DNA from: Colwellia sp.
Lineage (GTDB): Bacteria > Pseudomonadota > Gammaproteobacteria > Enterobacterales > Alteromonadaceae
Assembly (NCBI GenBank): GCA_013215295.1
Contig: JABSOZ010000006.1
Location: 288,605-321,130, forward strand
DNA: 32,526 bases
Direction: 5' to 3'
Shown here: positions 23,842 to 32,526 of the stretch, one piece after another
Numbering within the stretch: the first letter of the stretch is position 1
Layout: each line of letters begins with the position of its first letter
Notes under the pieces: model-generated
What the model was told of the DNA's origin: nothing
What the model saw: only the letters and a program-made list of their open reading frames with translations
The model's database searches: none
Made by a program: the position numbers and the translations under genes

Positions 23842-25971
23842 ATGGCTACCAGCATGCTAAGTGATAAAATCAAAGAAGTGATCCGTACTTCGTATAAAAC
23901 CATTGGTGAAAACCTAGAAAACTTTCATCCGAGAAAACAACAAACTTTTTTGATTGCCGAAATCGCTAAAACATTAGCAGGTGAATACGACAAAGCCCGA
24001 AAGATTATTATTATAGAAGCAGGTACCGGAACGGGGAAATCTTTAGCCTATTCATTAGGTGCCATTCCATTAGCGGTATCACGTTCCAAGAAAGTCTGTA
24101 TATCTACTGCAACCGTTGCTTTGCAAGAGCAGTTGGTTGACAAAGACCTACCCTTTCTAAAAAAGCATTCAGGCTTAGACTTTAATTTTACCCTAGTTAA
24201 AGGTCGACAGCGTTATGTTTGCCGACAGAAATTAGCACTTGCGGTTAGCAATGATGATTCACCGCAAGCGGGTTTTACCTTTGCACAAAAGCCCAATGCT
24301 ATGGATATAAAACTGTTGCACCATTTGCATAAAGCGCTAAATGATAATAAATGGCAAGGGGATCTTGATTCTTGGACAGACCCTATCCCACATCATTTAT
24401 GGCAACAGATCCAATGCGACAAACACAGTTGTTTAAAACATTTAGCCGAGCACACGCATTGTCCCTTTCATAAAGCACGCGAAACTATGGACGCCGCCGA
24501 TGTTTTGGTTATCAACCATAGTTTACTACTTGCTGACTTGGAGCTTGGCGGTGGCGTTATTTTACCCTCTCCTGAAGACACTTTTTATATCATCGATGAA
24601 GCTCATCATTTACCTAAGGTAGCGCGAGATCATTCAAGTGCGAGTGTCACGATTAAAGGGGCTATTGACTGGCTGACTAAGCTAAAAGAAACCGGCGATA
24701 AAATGGCGAAATTGATAAAATCGAATTCCGCAATTTCGCCCTCCTTAAAGCTCGGTGACGATTGCCAAGAATTATTAATGGAAATGCAAAAAGTCGCCAA
24801 CTTTATAGAAAACAATCAGGCCTTGTATTTCAATAATAACTTAAAAGAAAAAAACCGTTTTTCACGTGACGATGACGCGGCTCAATATCGCTTTGAAAAT
24901 GGCATTATTCCGCAGACCTTAAAAAATTGGGCGGAAGATTTAGCAGAGCTCAGTAAGAAATGTTTGGCTCATTGCAACAAGCTTTACAATTTACTGATGG
25001 AGTCAGTAAAAGACGGTGAAAGCAAAATGTTTCTAGCAGAGCCGCTGTTGGCTGAAGCCGGCTTTATGATCCAACGTCTTGAGAATTTTAATGCACTGTG
25101 GAAAATGTACGCTAAAACTGACAGTGAAAAAGGCGCGCCCATGGCAAGGTGGTTAGAGAAACTAACCGGAAAGCGTAGTGACTTTTTATTGTCTGCATCC
25201 CCCATTGAAGTAGGTTTTACCTTAGAAGATATTTTATGGTCGAAATGTGAAGGTGCTGTTTTATGCTCAGCCACCATTTTAGCACTCAATTCTTTTGACC
25301 ATTTTCGTCGTCAAGTGGGTTTACAAACCAATGACGGCACGCAATACCAAAAAGTAGACTCCCCGTTTGATTATCAAAATAATGCTCAACTTGTTATCGC
25401 CAAAATGAAAAATGAGCCGAGTAGTCCACAATTCACTGATGAATTAATTACTGAGTTACCGGCGTTAATTAAACAAGAAAAAGCCTGTTTAGTGCTGTTT
25501 TCATCTTACTGGCAAATGGAGCAAGTTGCCAAAGCATTGCGAGAGCAGCACAAAATGGAGATTGAAGTACAAGGTGAACAATCACGTCAACATATTATTG
25601 AAACGCATAAAAAACGCTGTGACGAAGATAAAGCCAGTATCATTTTTGGTACACAAAGTTTTTCTGAAGGGTTAGATTTACCGGGTAAGTACTTAACCAA
25701 CTTGATCATCACTAAACTACCTTTTTCAGTACCTACATCACCGGTTGAAGAAGCGCAGGCCGAATATATTACCACTAAAGGCGGTAACCCCTTTATGTCG
25801 ATTTCAGTACCAGAAACATCTAAAAAGCTTATTCAATCTACCGGTCGTTTACTGAGAAATGAGAAAGATACTGGTATTATTACGCTAATGGACAAACGTT
25901 TAATCACCAAGCGTTACGGTCAGCAGTTGCTTGACTCTTTACCGCCTTACCGAATTATTTCAAAAGGATAG
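23842..25971 (+). CDS. dinG: ATP-dependent DNA helicase DinG
   Basis: DinG is a 5'-3' iron-sulfur helicase of the XPD group that removes R-loops and helps replication past transcription. 709 residues, close to E. coli (716). Walker A is AGTGTGK at 60-66 and the DEAH box is at 252-255 (IIDEAHHL). The four iron-sulfur cysteines are C127, C192, C197 and C207. Later motifs include GTQSFSEGLDLPG and QSTGRLLRN. ATG start, with a second ATG four codons on. LexA control is suggested by the box at 23747. rluE begins 3 nt after the stop, so dinG probably heads a transcript with the RNA-modification genes downstream. Confidence 0.95.
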   Translation: MATSMLSDKIKEVIRTSYKTIGENLENFHPRKQQTFLIAEIAKTLAGEYDKARKIIIIEAGTGTGKSLAYSLGAIPLAVSRSKKVCISTATVALQEQLVDKDLPFLKKHSGLDFNFTLVKGRQRYVCRQKLALAVSNDDSPQAGFTFAQKPNAMDIKLLHHLHKALNDNKWQGDLDSWTDPIPHHLWQQIQCDKHSCLKHLAEHTHCPFHKARETMDAADVLVINHSLLLADLELGGGVILPSPEDTFYIIDEAHHLPKVARDHSSASVTIKGAIDWLTKLKETGDKMAKLIKSNSAISPSLKLGDDCQELLMEMQKVANFIENNQALYFNNNLKEKNRFSRDDDAAQYRFENGIIPQTLKNWAEDLAELSKKCLAHCNKLYNLLMESVKDGESKMFLAEPLLAEAGFMIQRLENFNALWKMYAKTDSEKGAPMARWLEKLTGKRSDFLLSASPIEVGFTLEDILWSKCEGAVLCSATILALNSFDHFRRQVGLQTNDGTQYQKVDSPFDYQNNAQLVIAKMKNEPSSPQFTDELITELPALIKQEKACLVLFSSYWQMEQVAKALREQHKMEIEVQGEQSRQHIIETHKKRCDEDKASIIFGTQSFSEGLDLPGKYLTNLIITKLPFSVPTSPVEEAQAEYITTKGGNPFMSISVPETSKKLIQSTGRLLRNEKDTGIITLMDKRLITKRYGQQLLDSLPPYRIISKG

Positions 25972-25974
25972 CTT

Positions 25975-26646
25975 GTGACTAACCTCACTCAAGACGAAAA
26001 AAGAGCAAAACGAAATAAAAGCACAAAATCGTCAAACTCAACAAATCGCCGAGGCTCGAAAAACCGTGCGATAAAAGAAACCAAGCCTCGCCCTGCTCCA
26101 GCCGATCGTGTTTTGGTGCTTTTTAATAAACCTTTTGATGTACTTTCGCAGTTTACCGACGACCTACAACGTCAAACATTGAAAGATTTCATCTCAGTAA
26201 AAGACGTTTATGCGGCAGGTCGTTTAGATAGAGACAGTGAAGGGTTATTATTATTAACCAACGACGGAAAATTACAGCATAAGTTGGCTAACCCAAAAGA
26301 AAAAACTGAAAAAACTTATTGGGTGCAAGTTGAAGGTGCACCGCAAAGCATTGACTTAAAAAAACTTTGTGACGGTGTTGAATTAAAAGATGGTCTAACG
26401 CTTCCTGCTAAAGTGAAAGTTATGAACGAGCCTGAACTTTGGCCACGTAATCCGCCCATTCGCGAACGCGCGAGCATTCCAACTACTTGGTTAAGTATTA
26501 CCATTAATGAAGGAAGAAACCGCCAAGTCCGTAGAATGACCGCCGCTATTGGCTTTCCTACATTAAGGCTAGTTCGTTATAGTATAGGTAAGTACAATCT
26601 CGATGGCATTGACAATGGTCATTACCAGCAATTAAAAGGCGAATAA
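25975..26646 (+). CDS. rluE: 23S rRNA pseudouridine synthase RluE
   Basis: RluE converts a uridine in helix 89 of 23S rRNA (U2457 in E. coli) to pseudouridine. The 223-residue protein belongs to the RsuA/RluE branch. A basic, disordered N-terminus (about 1-40, rich in Lys, Arg, Ser, Asn) is followed by the catalytic domain starting [15 protein letters not shown]. The catalytic aspartate is in [33 protein letters not shown] and [21 protein letters not shown] follow and match RluE well. The start is GTG at 25975 with AAAAGGA six to seven nt upstream inside the end of dinG. nudJ follows after 4 nt, the enterobacterial order. Confidence 0.94.
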   Translation: MTNLTQDEKRAKRNKSTKSSNSTNRRGSKNRAIKETKPRPAPADRVLVLFNKPFDVLSQFTDDLQRQTLKDFISVKDVYAAGRLDRDSEGLLLLTNDGKLQHKLANPKEKTEKTYWVQVEGAPQSIDLKKLCDGVELKDGLTLPAKVKVMNEPELWPRNPPIRERASIPTTWLSITINEGRNRQVRRMTAAIGFPTLRLVRYSIGKYNLDGIDNGHYQQLKGE

Positions 26647-26650
26647 CACC

Positions 26651-27166
26651 ATGTCGGTAACCGTTAATAACATAAATGTTAATGCCATAAACAGAGACCA
26701 TGGCGATGATCAATTTAAACCTAATGCCACCGTTGCTGCGGTTATTGTTCATCAAAATAAATTTTTACTGGTTGAAGAAATTGAAAACGGCAAAAATGTC
26801 TTTAATCAGCCTGCTGGACATTTAGAAATTAACGAAAATTTAATTGCCGCGATTGAACGTGAAGTACTTGAAGAGACAGGTTTAGTGCTTAGTCCCGATT
26901 ATGTTTCTGGTATTTACTATTTTCACCGCCCAGATCTAAATCTTTTTTTCCTCCGTTTTTGTTTTGTTATCGAACTTGATGACTATCTACAAAGTAAGCC
27001 GCAAGATGACGAAATAATTGATACACATTGGCTAACCTTAGAAGAAATAAAAGAAAAATCATCACAATTGCGTAGCGCGATGGTTTTAGAATGTATTGAA
27101 GATTACTTAACCATTCAGCAAACAGGTAATAAAATTCCATTATCTTCATTAAAATCTAATCTTTAA
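26651..27166 (+). CDS. nudJ: NUDIX hydrolase NudJ
   Basis: NudJ-type phosphatases remove phosphate from hydroxymethyl-pyrimidine pyrophosphate and nucleoside triphosphates. The 171-residue protein carries an intact Nudix box GHLEINENLIAAIEREVLEE followed by TGL, i.e. G-x5-E-x7-REV-x-EE-x-G. The ATVAAVIVHQNKFLLVEE strand before it and the DDEIIDTHWLTLEEI segment after it agree with the NudJ branch. About 25 extra N-terminal residues of low complexity precede the domain compared with E. coli. It lies between rluE and mnmA as in enterobacteria, which strengthens the assignment; the physiological substrate here is not proven. Confidence 0.9.
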   Translation: MSVTVNNINVNAINRDHGDDQFKPNATVAAVIVHQNKFLLVEEIENGKNVFNQPAGHLEINENLIAAIEREVLEETGLVLSPDYVSGIYYFHRPDLNLFFLRFCFVIELDDYLQSKPQDDEIIDTHWLTLEEIKEKSSQLRSAMVLECIEDYLTIQQTGNKIPLSSLKSNL

Positions 27167-27229
27167 TCTATGCCGCTAATTGTTGACATGATATAATTTT
27201 GCGCCATTTTCCTTAGATTTGTAGTTTTA

Positions 27230-28381
27230 ATGTCATCACAAATATCATCGAGCGCTGAAAACCAAATTTCTGCGCCTAAAAGCAAAGCACCACGCGACAC
27301 CAAAGTTATTGTTGGTATGTCTGGCGGTGTTGACTCCTCTGTTTCTGCACATTTATTGATTGAACAAGGTTATCAAGTTGAAGGCTTGTTCATGAAAAAC
27401 TGGGAAGAAGACGATACTGATGAATACTGTGCTGCATCGCAAGATTTAGAAGATGCACAACTTGTTTGTGACAAGTTAGGTATTAAGCTACACACTATCA
27501 ATTTTGCAACTGAGTATTGGGATAATGTTTTCGAATACTTTTTAGCAGAATATAAAGCTGGACGAACGCCTAATCCCGATATCATGTGTAACAAAGAAAT
27601 CAAGTTTAAAGCCTTTTTAGAGTTTGCTTGTGAAGACTTGGGCGCAGATTACATTGCGACCGGTCATTATGTTCAGCGTGAATTTATCGATGGTCAATGG
27701 GCAATGTTACGCGGTTTAGATAGCAATAAAGATCAAAGCTACTTTTTATATACGCTAAGTGATGTACAAGTTGGCCGTACTTTATTTCCTGTGGGTAATA
27801 TCGAAAAGCCTGCAGTACGCGCTATTGCAGAGCAAGCAGATTTAGTTACTCATAACAAAAAAGACAGCACCGGCATTTGTTTTATCGGTGAACGAAAATT
27901 TAAAGACTTCCTTGGCCAATATTTACCTGCACAGCCGGGAAAAATAGAATCTGCTGAAGGTGAAGTAATTGGTGACCACGACGGTTTGATGTACCACACA
28001 CTTGGCCAACGTAAAGGTCTTCGCATTGGTGGTTTAGCCAATGCCGGTGAAGAACCTTGGTATGTAGTAGAAAAAGACTTATTACGAAATGTCTTAATTG
28101 TCGGTCAAGGACATAATCACCCTCGCCTATTTTCTAAAGGCTTAATTGGCAATCAGTTACATATTGTTAATCGTAAGCCTCTTAATGGCCCGATAAAATG
28201 TACCGTGAAAACTCGCTATCGCCAAGACGATGTACCTTGTCATTTATCACCAATGAGCGACGGTGAATATTTAGTGATGTTTGATGAAGCTCAAAGTTCA
28301 GTAACGCCAGGACAATCAGTGGTTTTCTATCTGGATAATCTTTGTCTGGGCGGCGGTATCATCAATAGCCTTATTCGTTAA
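27230..28381 (+). CDS. mnmA: tRNA-specific 2-thiouridylase MnmA
   Basis: MnmA thiolates U34 at C2 in tRNAs for Lys, Glu and Gln, taking sulfur relayed by the Tus proteins. 383 residues. The PP-loop SGGVDSS is at 31-37. The catalytic cysteines are C120 in [12 protein letters not shown] and C217 in [24 protein letters not shown] and [13 protein letters not shown] are family hallmarks. A Ser/Lys-rich extension of about 15 residues precedes the domain relative to E. coli. It is 63 nt after nudJ and 47 nt before hflD in a conserved string. Confidence 0.96.
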   Translation: MSSQISSSAENQISAPKSKAPRDTKVIVGMSGGVDSSVSAHLLIEQGYQVEGLFMKNWEEDDTDEYCAASQDLEDAQLVCDKLGIKLHTINFATEYWDNVFEYFLAEYKAGRTPNPDIMCNKEIKFKAFLEFACEDLGADYIATGHYVQREFIDGQWAMLRGLDSNKDQSYFLYTLSDVQVGRTLFPVGNIEKPAVRAIAEQADLVTHNKKDSTGICFIGERKFKDFLGQYLPAQPGKIESAEGEVIGDHDGLMYHTLGQRKGLRIGGLANAGEEPWYVVEKDLLRNVLIVGQGHNHPRLFSKGLIGNQLHIVNRKPLNGPIKCTVKTRYRQDDVPCHLSPMSDGEYLVMFDEAQSSVTPGQSVVFYLDNLCLGGGIINSLIR

Positions 28382-28428
28382 GCGATTGCCTTAAAAATAT
28401 ACGTAGTAATATATAAGCAGTAAAAATT

Positions 28429-29052
28429 ATGAACAGCATAAATGAACAAACCTTAACACTAGCGGCTGTTTGCCAAGTCGCTTATTGGGTACAGAAAATA
28501 TCACGCAGTGGGCAAATTGATGAAGATGAGCTAGCGTTATTACTCAATAGTGTCATGATCACTTCTCCTGAGAACACTATGGAAGTTTACGGTGGTGAAA
28601 TTAGCCATTTAAAAATGGGATTGACAACATTGGTCAACCATTTAGGTAATAAATCAACAAACAAAGACCCTGAAATTACCCGTTATGTCGTAAGTTTACT
28701 CGGTTTAGAACGACGGTTAAGTAAGCGCAGTGATAAAATGAATGCACTCGGCGACCGTATCACACAAAGCCAGCGTCAGTTAGCCCATTACGAGATCACC
28801 AGCGATACACTTATTTCAAGTTTAGCATCAATTTATAGCGATTTAATTAGCCCTTTAGGCACGCCAATTCAAGTAGCAGGCGAACCAGCGATATTAAAAC
28901 AAACAGTCAATCAACATAGAATACGTGCACTTTTATTGGCCGGCATTCGTTCAAGTGTACTATGGCGACAAGTGGGCGGAAATCGCCGCAGTATTTTATT
29001 TTCACGTTCAAAAGTTGTTGAATGTGCCGAGCAACTACTTAGAACTTGTTAA
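28429..29052 (+). CDS. hflD: HflD-family membrane-associated protein
   Basis: HflD is a small, mostly helical peripheral membrane protein; in E. coli it binds the lambda CII regulator and affects its stability, and its normal role is not settled. The 207-residue protein fits the family length. Recognisable parts are the N-terminal TLTLAAVCQVAYWVQKISRSG, the YVVSLLGLERRLSKR segment and the C-terminal RALLLAGIRSSVLWRQVGGNRRSILFSR. It lies between mnmA and purB, the same place as in enterobacteria, and this context supports the call as much as the sequence. Confidence 0.92.
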   Translation: MNSINEQTLTLAAVCQVAYWVQKISRSGQIDEDELALLLNSVMITSPENTMEVYGGEISHLKMGLTTLVNHLGNKSTNKDPEITRYVVSLLGLERRLSKRSDKMNALGDRITQSQRQLAHYEITSDTLISSLASIYSDLISPLGTPIQVAGEPAILKQTVNQHRIRALLLAGIRSSVLWRQVGGNRRSILFSRSKVVECAEQLLRTC

Positions 29053-29092
29053 AAAATTCAAAAATTAGTTTTTAACCTTACTTTAACATTAG

Positions 29093-30472
<1,380 letters not shown>

Positions 30473-30490
30473 TTTCTAAGAAGTTAAAAA

Positions 30491-30527
30491 ACATAAAAGG
30501 GGATCCAACTGGCTCCCCTTTTTATGT
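30491..30527 (+). terminator. Rho-independent terminator of the dinG-purB string
   Basis: AAAAGGGGA (30495-30503) pairs with TCCCCTTTT, followed by a T run; flanking ACAT and ATGT extend the stem so that it spans 30491-30527. It closes the purB transcript and isolates roxA. Confidence 0.88.
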
Positions 30528-30598
30528 TCAGGATGAACGGTCATGATTTATGTTCCAGACAAATCATTAGTACCTAGATCCTTGTAGGCAATGTCACG

Positions 30599-31819
30599 AT
30601 GCCATGGATGGCAATGAGTGACGATTTCAAATCAATATCAACATTAATAGATGGTTCACCACTTATGCAACAGATTCAATGGGGCGAACTAACGCCTGAA
30701 CAATTTCTAAAAGAGTATTGGCAAAAAAAACCTTTATTGATCAAAGGCGCTTTTAAAGACTTTACCGATCCTATCGATGCTAATGAACTTGCTGGTTTAG
30801 CCATGGAAAGCGAAATTGAATCGCGTATTATTGCCAATCAAAATAATCAATGGCAAGTAGAGCAAGGCCCGTTTGAGTCGTTCGAAAAGTATGGTGAAAC
30901 AAATTGGACCTTATTAGTTCAAGCAGTAAATAATTGGTCTCGTGATACCCAAGCACTATTAACCGCCGTTGATTTTATACCTCAATGGCGTATTGACGAT
31001 GTTATGGTCAGTTTTTCAACACCTAACGGTGGTGTTGGTGCTCATTTAGATCAATACGATGTTTTTATTATACAAGGTGAAGGAAAGCGTCGCTGGCAAG
31101 TAGGTGCTCCAGATAGCTCACTCAAACAATTATTACCTCACCCTGACTTAAAGCAAATATCAGAATTTGTGCCTGTTATTGACGAAATAACAGAAGCTGG
31201 TGATTTACTTTATATCCCGCCGAATCATCCGCATAATGGAGTATCAATAGAAAACTCCATTAACTTCTCTATTGGCTTTCAAGCGCCGAATAATCAAGAA
31301 TTGTGGTCAAGCTTTGCTGATAAACTCATTGATGAAGATTTAGGTGAACAGCGTTTCCCAGATAAAGAAAGAACGTTAACGACACAACCTCAGCTACTGG
31401 AACAAACCGATATTGCAAAACTTAAATCTTTTATGCAAAAGCAGCTAGAAGACGATAGTTTATTCAGCCCCTTTATTGGTAAATACCTGACCCAAAATCA
31501 TCATGCTTTAGAGATATTAATGCCCGTATCCTCCATAACTAGCGAAAAATTTAGCGATATATTGGCGGAAGCTGAAAATACTATTGTGCCTGTTTCAGGC
31601 ATTAAAAGCTTAATTATTGAAAATAAGGCGCAACAGGCAAGTTTTTTATATATAAATGGCGAAAGTTTTTTAATTGATAAAGAAACAATAGAATTAGCCA
31701 CTTACTTAACAAAGCCGCATACGTTGACCACAAAACAGGTAAAAAGTTTAATAACTTGTTTGAAAAATGAACAATTGTTAACTAATGTTTTAAATATGGG
31801 CTTTTGGTACGTAGAATAG
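30599..31819 (+). CDS. roxA: ribosomal oxygenase RoxA (YcfD), ribosomal protein uL16 arginine hydroxylase
   Basis: RoxA is a 2-oxoglutarate and iron dependent JmjC-type oxygenase that hydroxylates an arginine of ribosomal protein uL16. The 406-residue protein matches E. coli YcfD from the YWQKKPLLIKGAF segment onward. The metal triad is H149-x-D151 (GAHLDQYDVFIIQG) and H212 (PPNHPHNG). DPIDANELAGLAMESEIESR and GETNWTLLVQAV are also conserved. A winged-helix-like C-terminal region ends in the GFWYVE motif. The start is uncertain: ATG codons at 30599, 30608 and 30614 all lack a good ribosome site. In enterobacteria phoPQ lies between purB and this gene; here it is missing. Confidence 0.92.
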   Translation: MPWMAMSDDFKSISTLIDGSPLMQQIQWGELTPEQFLKEYWQKKPLLIKGAFKDFTDPIDANELAGLAMESEIESRIIANQNNQWQVEQGPFESFEKYGETNWTLLVQAVNNWSRDTQALLTAVDFIPQWRIDDVMVSFSTPNGGVGAHLDQYDVFIIQGEGKRRWQVGAPDSSLKQLLPHPDLKQISEFVPVIDEITEAGDLLYIPPNHPHNGVSIENSINFSIGFQAPNNQELWSSFADKLIDEDLGEQRFPDKERTLTTQPQLLEQTDIAKLKSFMQKQLEDDSLFSPFIGKYLTQNHHALEILMPVSSITSEKFSDILAEAENTIVPVSGIKSLIIENKAQQASFLYINGESFLIDKETIELATYLTKPHTLTTKQVKSLITCLKNEQLLTNVLNMGFWYVE

Positions 31820-31838
31820 AAATTAGTGGAAGTTGATA

Positions 31839-32303
31839 ATGTCGTTTAGCGTCAGTAGAGTAAAATGGGAACAAGCATCCTTTTTATTAAGAGATGTTCG
31901 TGAAAAGGTTTTTATTTGCGAATGGCGTATTCCACGAAAAATAGAGTTTGATCGTAAAGACCAATATGCATTTCATGTATTGGTCTGTGACGATATTACG
32001 CAAGAGCCCGTTGCGACGGGCCGAATTTTATCTACCGGCGAAATATCTCGTATTGCGGTATTGATGTCTTTTCGAAAGAGAAATATAGACAGAGACGTTA
32101 TGAAAGGATTACTCGCTATCGCGAAAGATCTTAAACTTGACGAGGTGTTCATTTACAGCCCTCTTGATGATGTAGAATATTTTAGAAAGTTTAACTTTAT
32201 CAGTGCCGGCGCCGTGTTTATGGAAGCTGGCATGCCCAGACAACGAATGGCATGTTCTGTTGAAAACATAAGTAATGTCACCAATTTTGCTTTCAGTCAC
32301 TAA
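31839..32303 (+). CDS. GNAT-family N-acetyltransferase
   Basis: A 154-residue acetyltransferase of the ElaA/YjcF-like branch. The opening LRDVREKVFICEWRIPRKIEFDRKD resembles the R-x-x-VF-x-x-EQ-x-x-P-x-x-E-x-D pattern of that group. GRILSTGEISRIAVLMSFRKRNIDRDVM covers the acetyl-CoA strand and pyrophosphate loop, with RKRNIDRDVM a degenerate form of the R-x-x-G-x-G loop. A C-terminal YFRKFNFISAGAVFMEAGMPRQRM is typical. The start is ATG 31839 with GGAAG six nt upstream. It is 19 nt after roxA and may be co-transcribed. The substrate is unknown. Confidence 0.82.
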   Translation: MSFSVSRVKWEQASFLLRDVREKVFICEWRIPRKIEFDRKDQYAFHVLVCDDITQEPVATGRILSTGEISRIAVLMSFRKRNIDRDVMKGLLAIAKDLKLDEVFIYSPLDDVEYFRKFNFISAGAVFMEAGMPRQRMACSVENISNVTNFAFSH

Positions 32304-32526
32304 CTTTATTAACCCTTACAACCTCAATAGACAGTCATCAGCGCTGATTCTTTATACATATTTCCGAAAGATTATGCCTGTGCTTTATTCTATACAATTA
32401 GCATAATAAACAAATAATAATATTTTTATCACACAACTAGCGTAGCGTTAGGCTAAATGGTATTGTGCGCTCCGAAACAATACAACCTTTATTACAAAAG
32501 TAGAAATCCATTAGATAAAAACTTTT
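32304..32526. other. intergenic end of window
   Basis: AT-rich 223 nt after the last gene. I see no gene start, RNA gene or clear terminator hairpin with a T run here. Confidence 0.4.

Overview
The window looks like a chromosome segment of a marine, AT-rich gammaproteobacterium of the order Alteromonadales, most likely Colwelliaceae (Colwellia or Thalassotalea type). This rests on protein similarity as I remember it and on gene order: uvrY-uvrC-pgsA-glyW-cysT-leuZ and rluE-nudJ-mnmA-hflD-purB are conserved gammaproteobacterial strings. No phage, insertion sequence or CRISPR array was seen.

Layout. Positions 1-667 hold a minus-strand tRNA operon (Gly, Cys, broken Leu, Gly, Leu) with a clear promoter at 640-667; it is a partly duplicated glyW-cysT-leuZ unit in which one Leu copy has lost its 5' half. 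Minus-strand pgsA, uvrC and uvrY follow, with a small probable DNA-binding protein upstream. fabA (with a FabR-type operator) and a large membrane c-di-GMP phosphodiesterase are on the plus strand. A two-gene ABC exporter, a eukaryotic-type S-adenosylmethionine decarboxylase and aroG come next.

Positions 12030-15430 are the most interesting part. A strong promoter drives a 145-residue secreted protein followed by secD and secF. The C-terminus of the small protein closely resembles the arrest motif of Vibrio VemP, the nascent-chain sensor that controls secDF2 in V. alginolyticus. The gap before secD contains nested complementary segments, and the outermost pairs an element just after the small gene's stop codon with the secD start codon. 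I read this as a VemP-SecDF2 type export-sensing system outside Vibrio.

Positions 15500-21180 hold a secreted zinc metallopeptidase, a LytS/LytTR-type two-component pair divergent from it, a GNAT acetyltransferase, metC and an orphan lipoprotein. Positions 21197-25971 hold divergent polB and dinG, which share a perfect LexA box and a separate long inverted repeat. dinG runs directly into rluE, nudJ, mnmA, hflD and purB. After a purB terminator come roxA (ribosomal protein hydroxylase) and a GNAT protein. Several genes start with TTG or GTG (uvrY, uvrC, the AdoMet decarboxylase, rluE).
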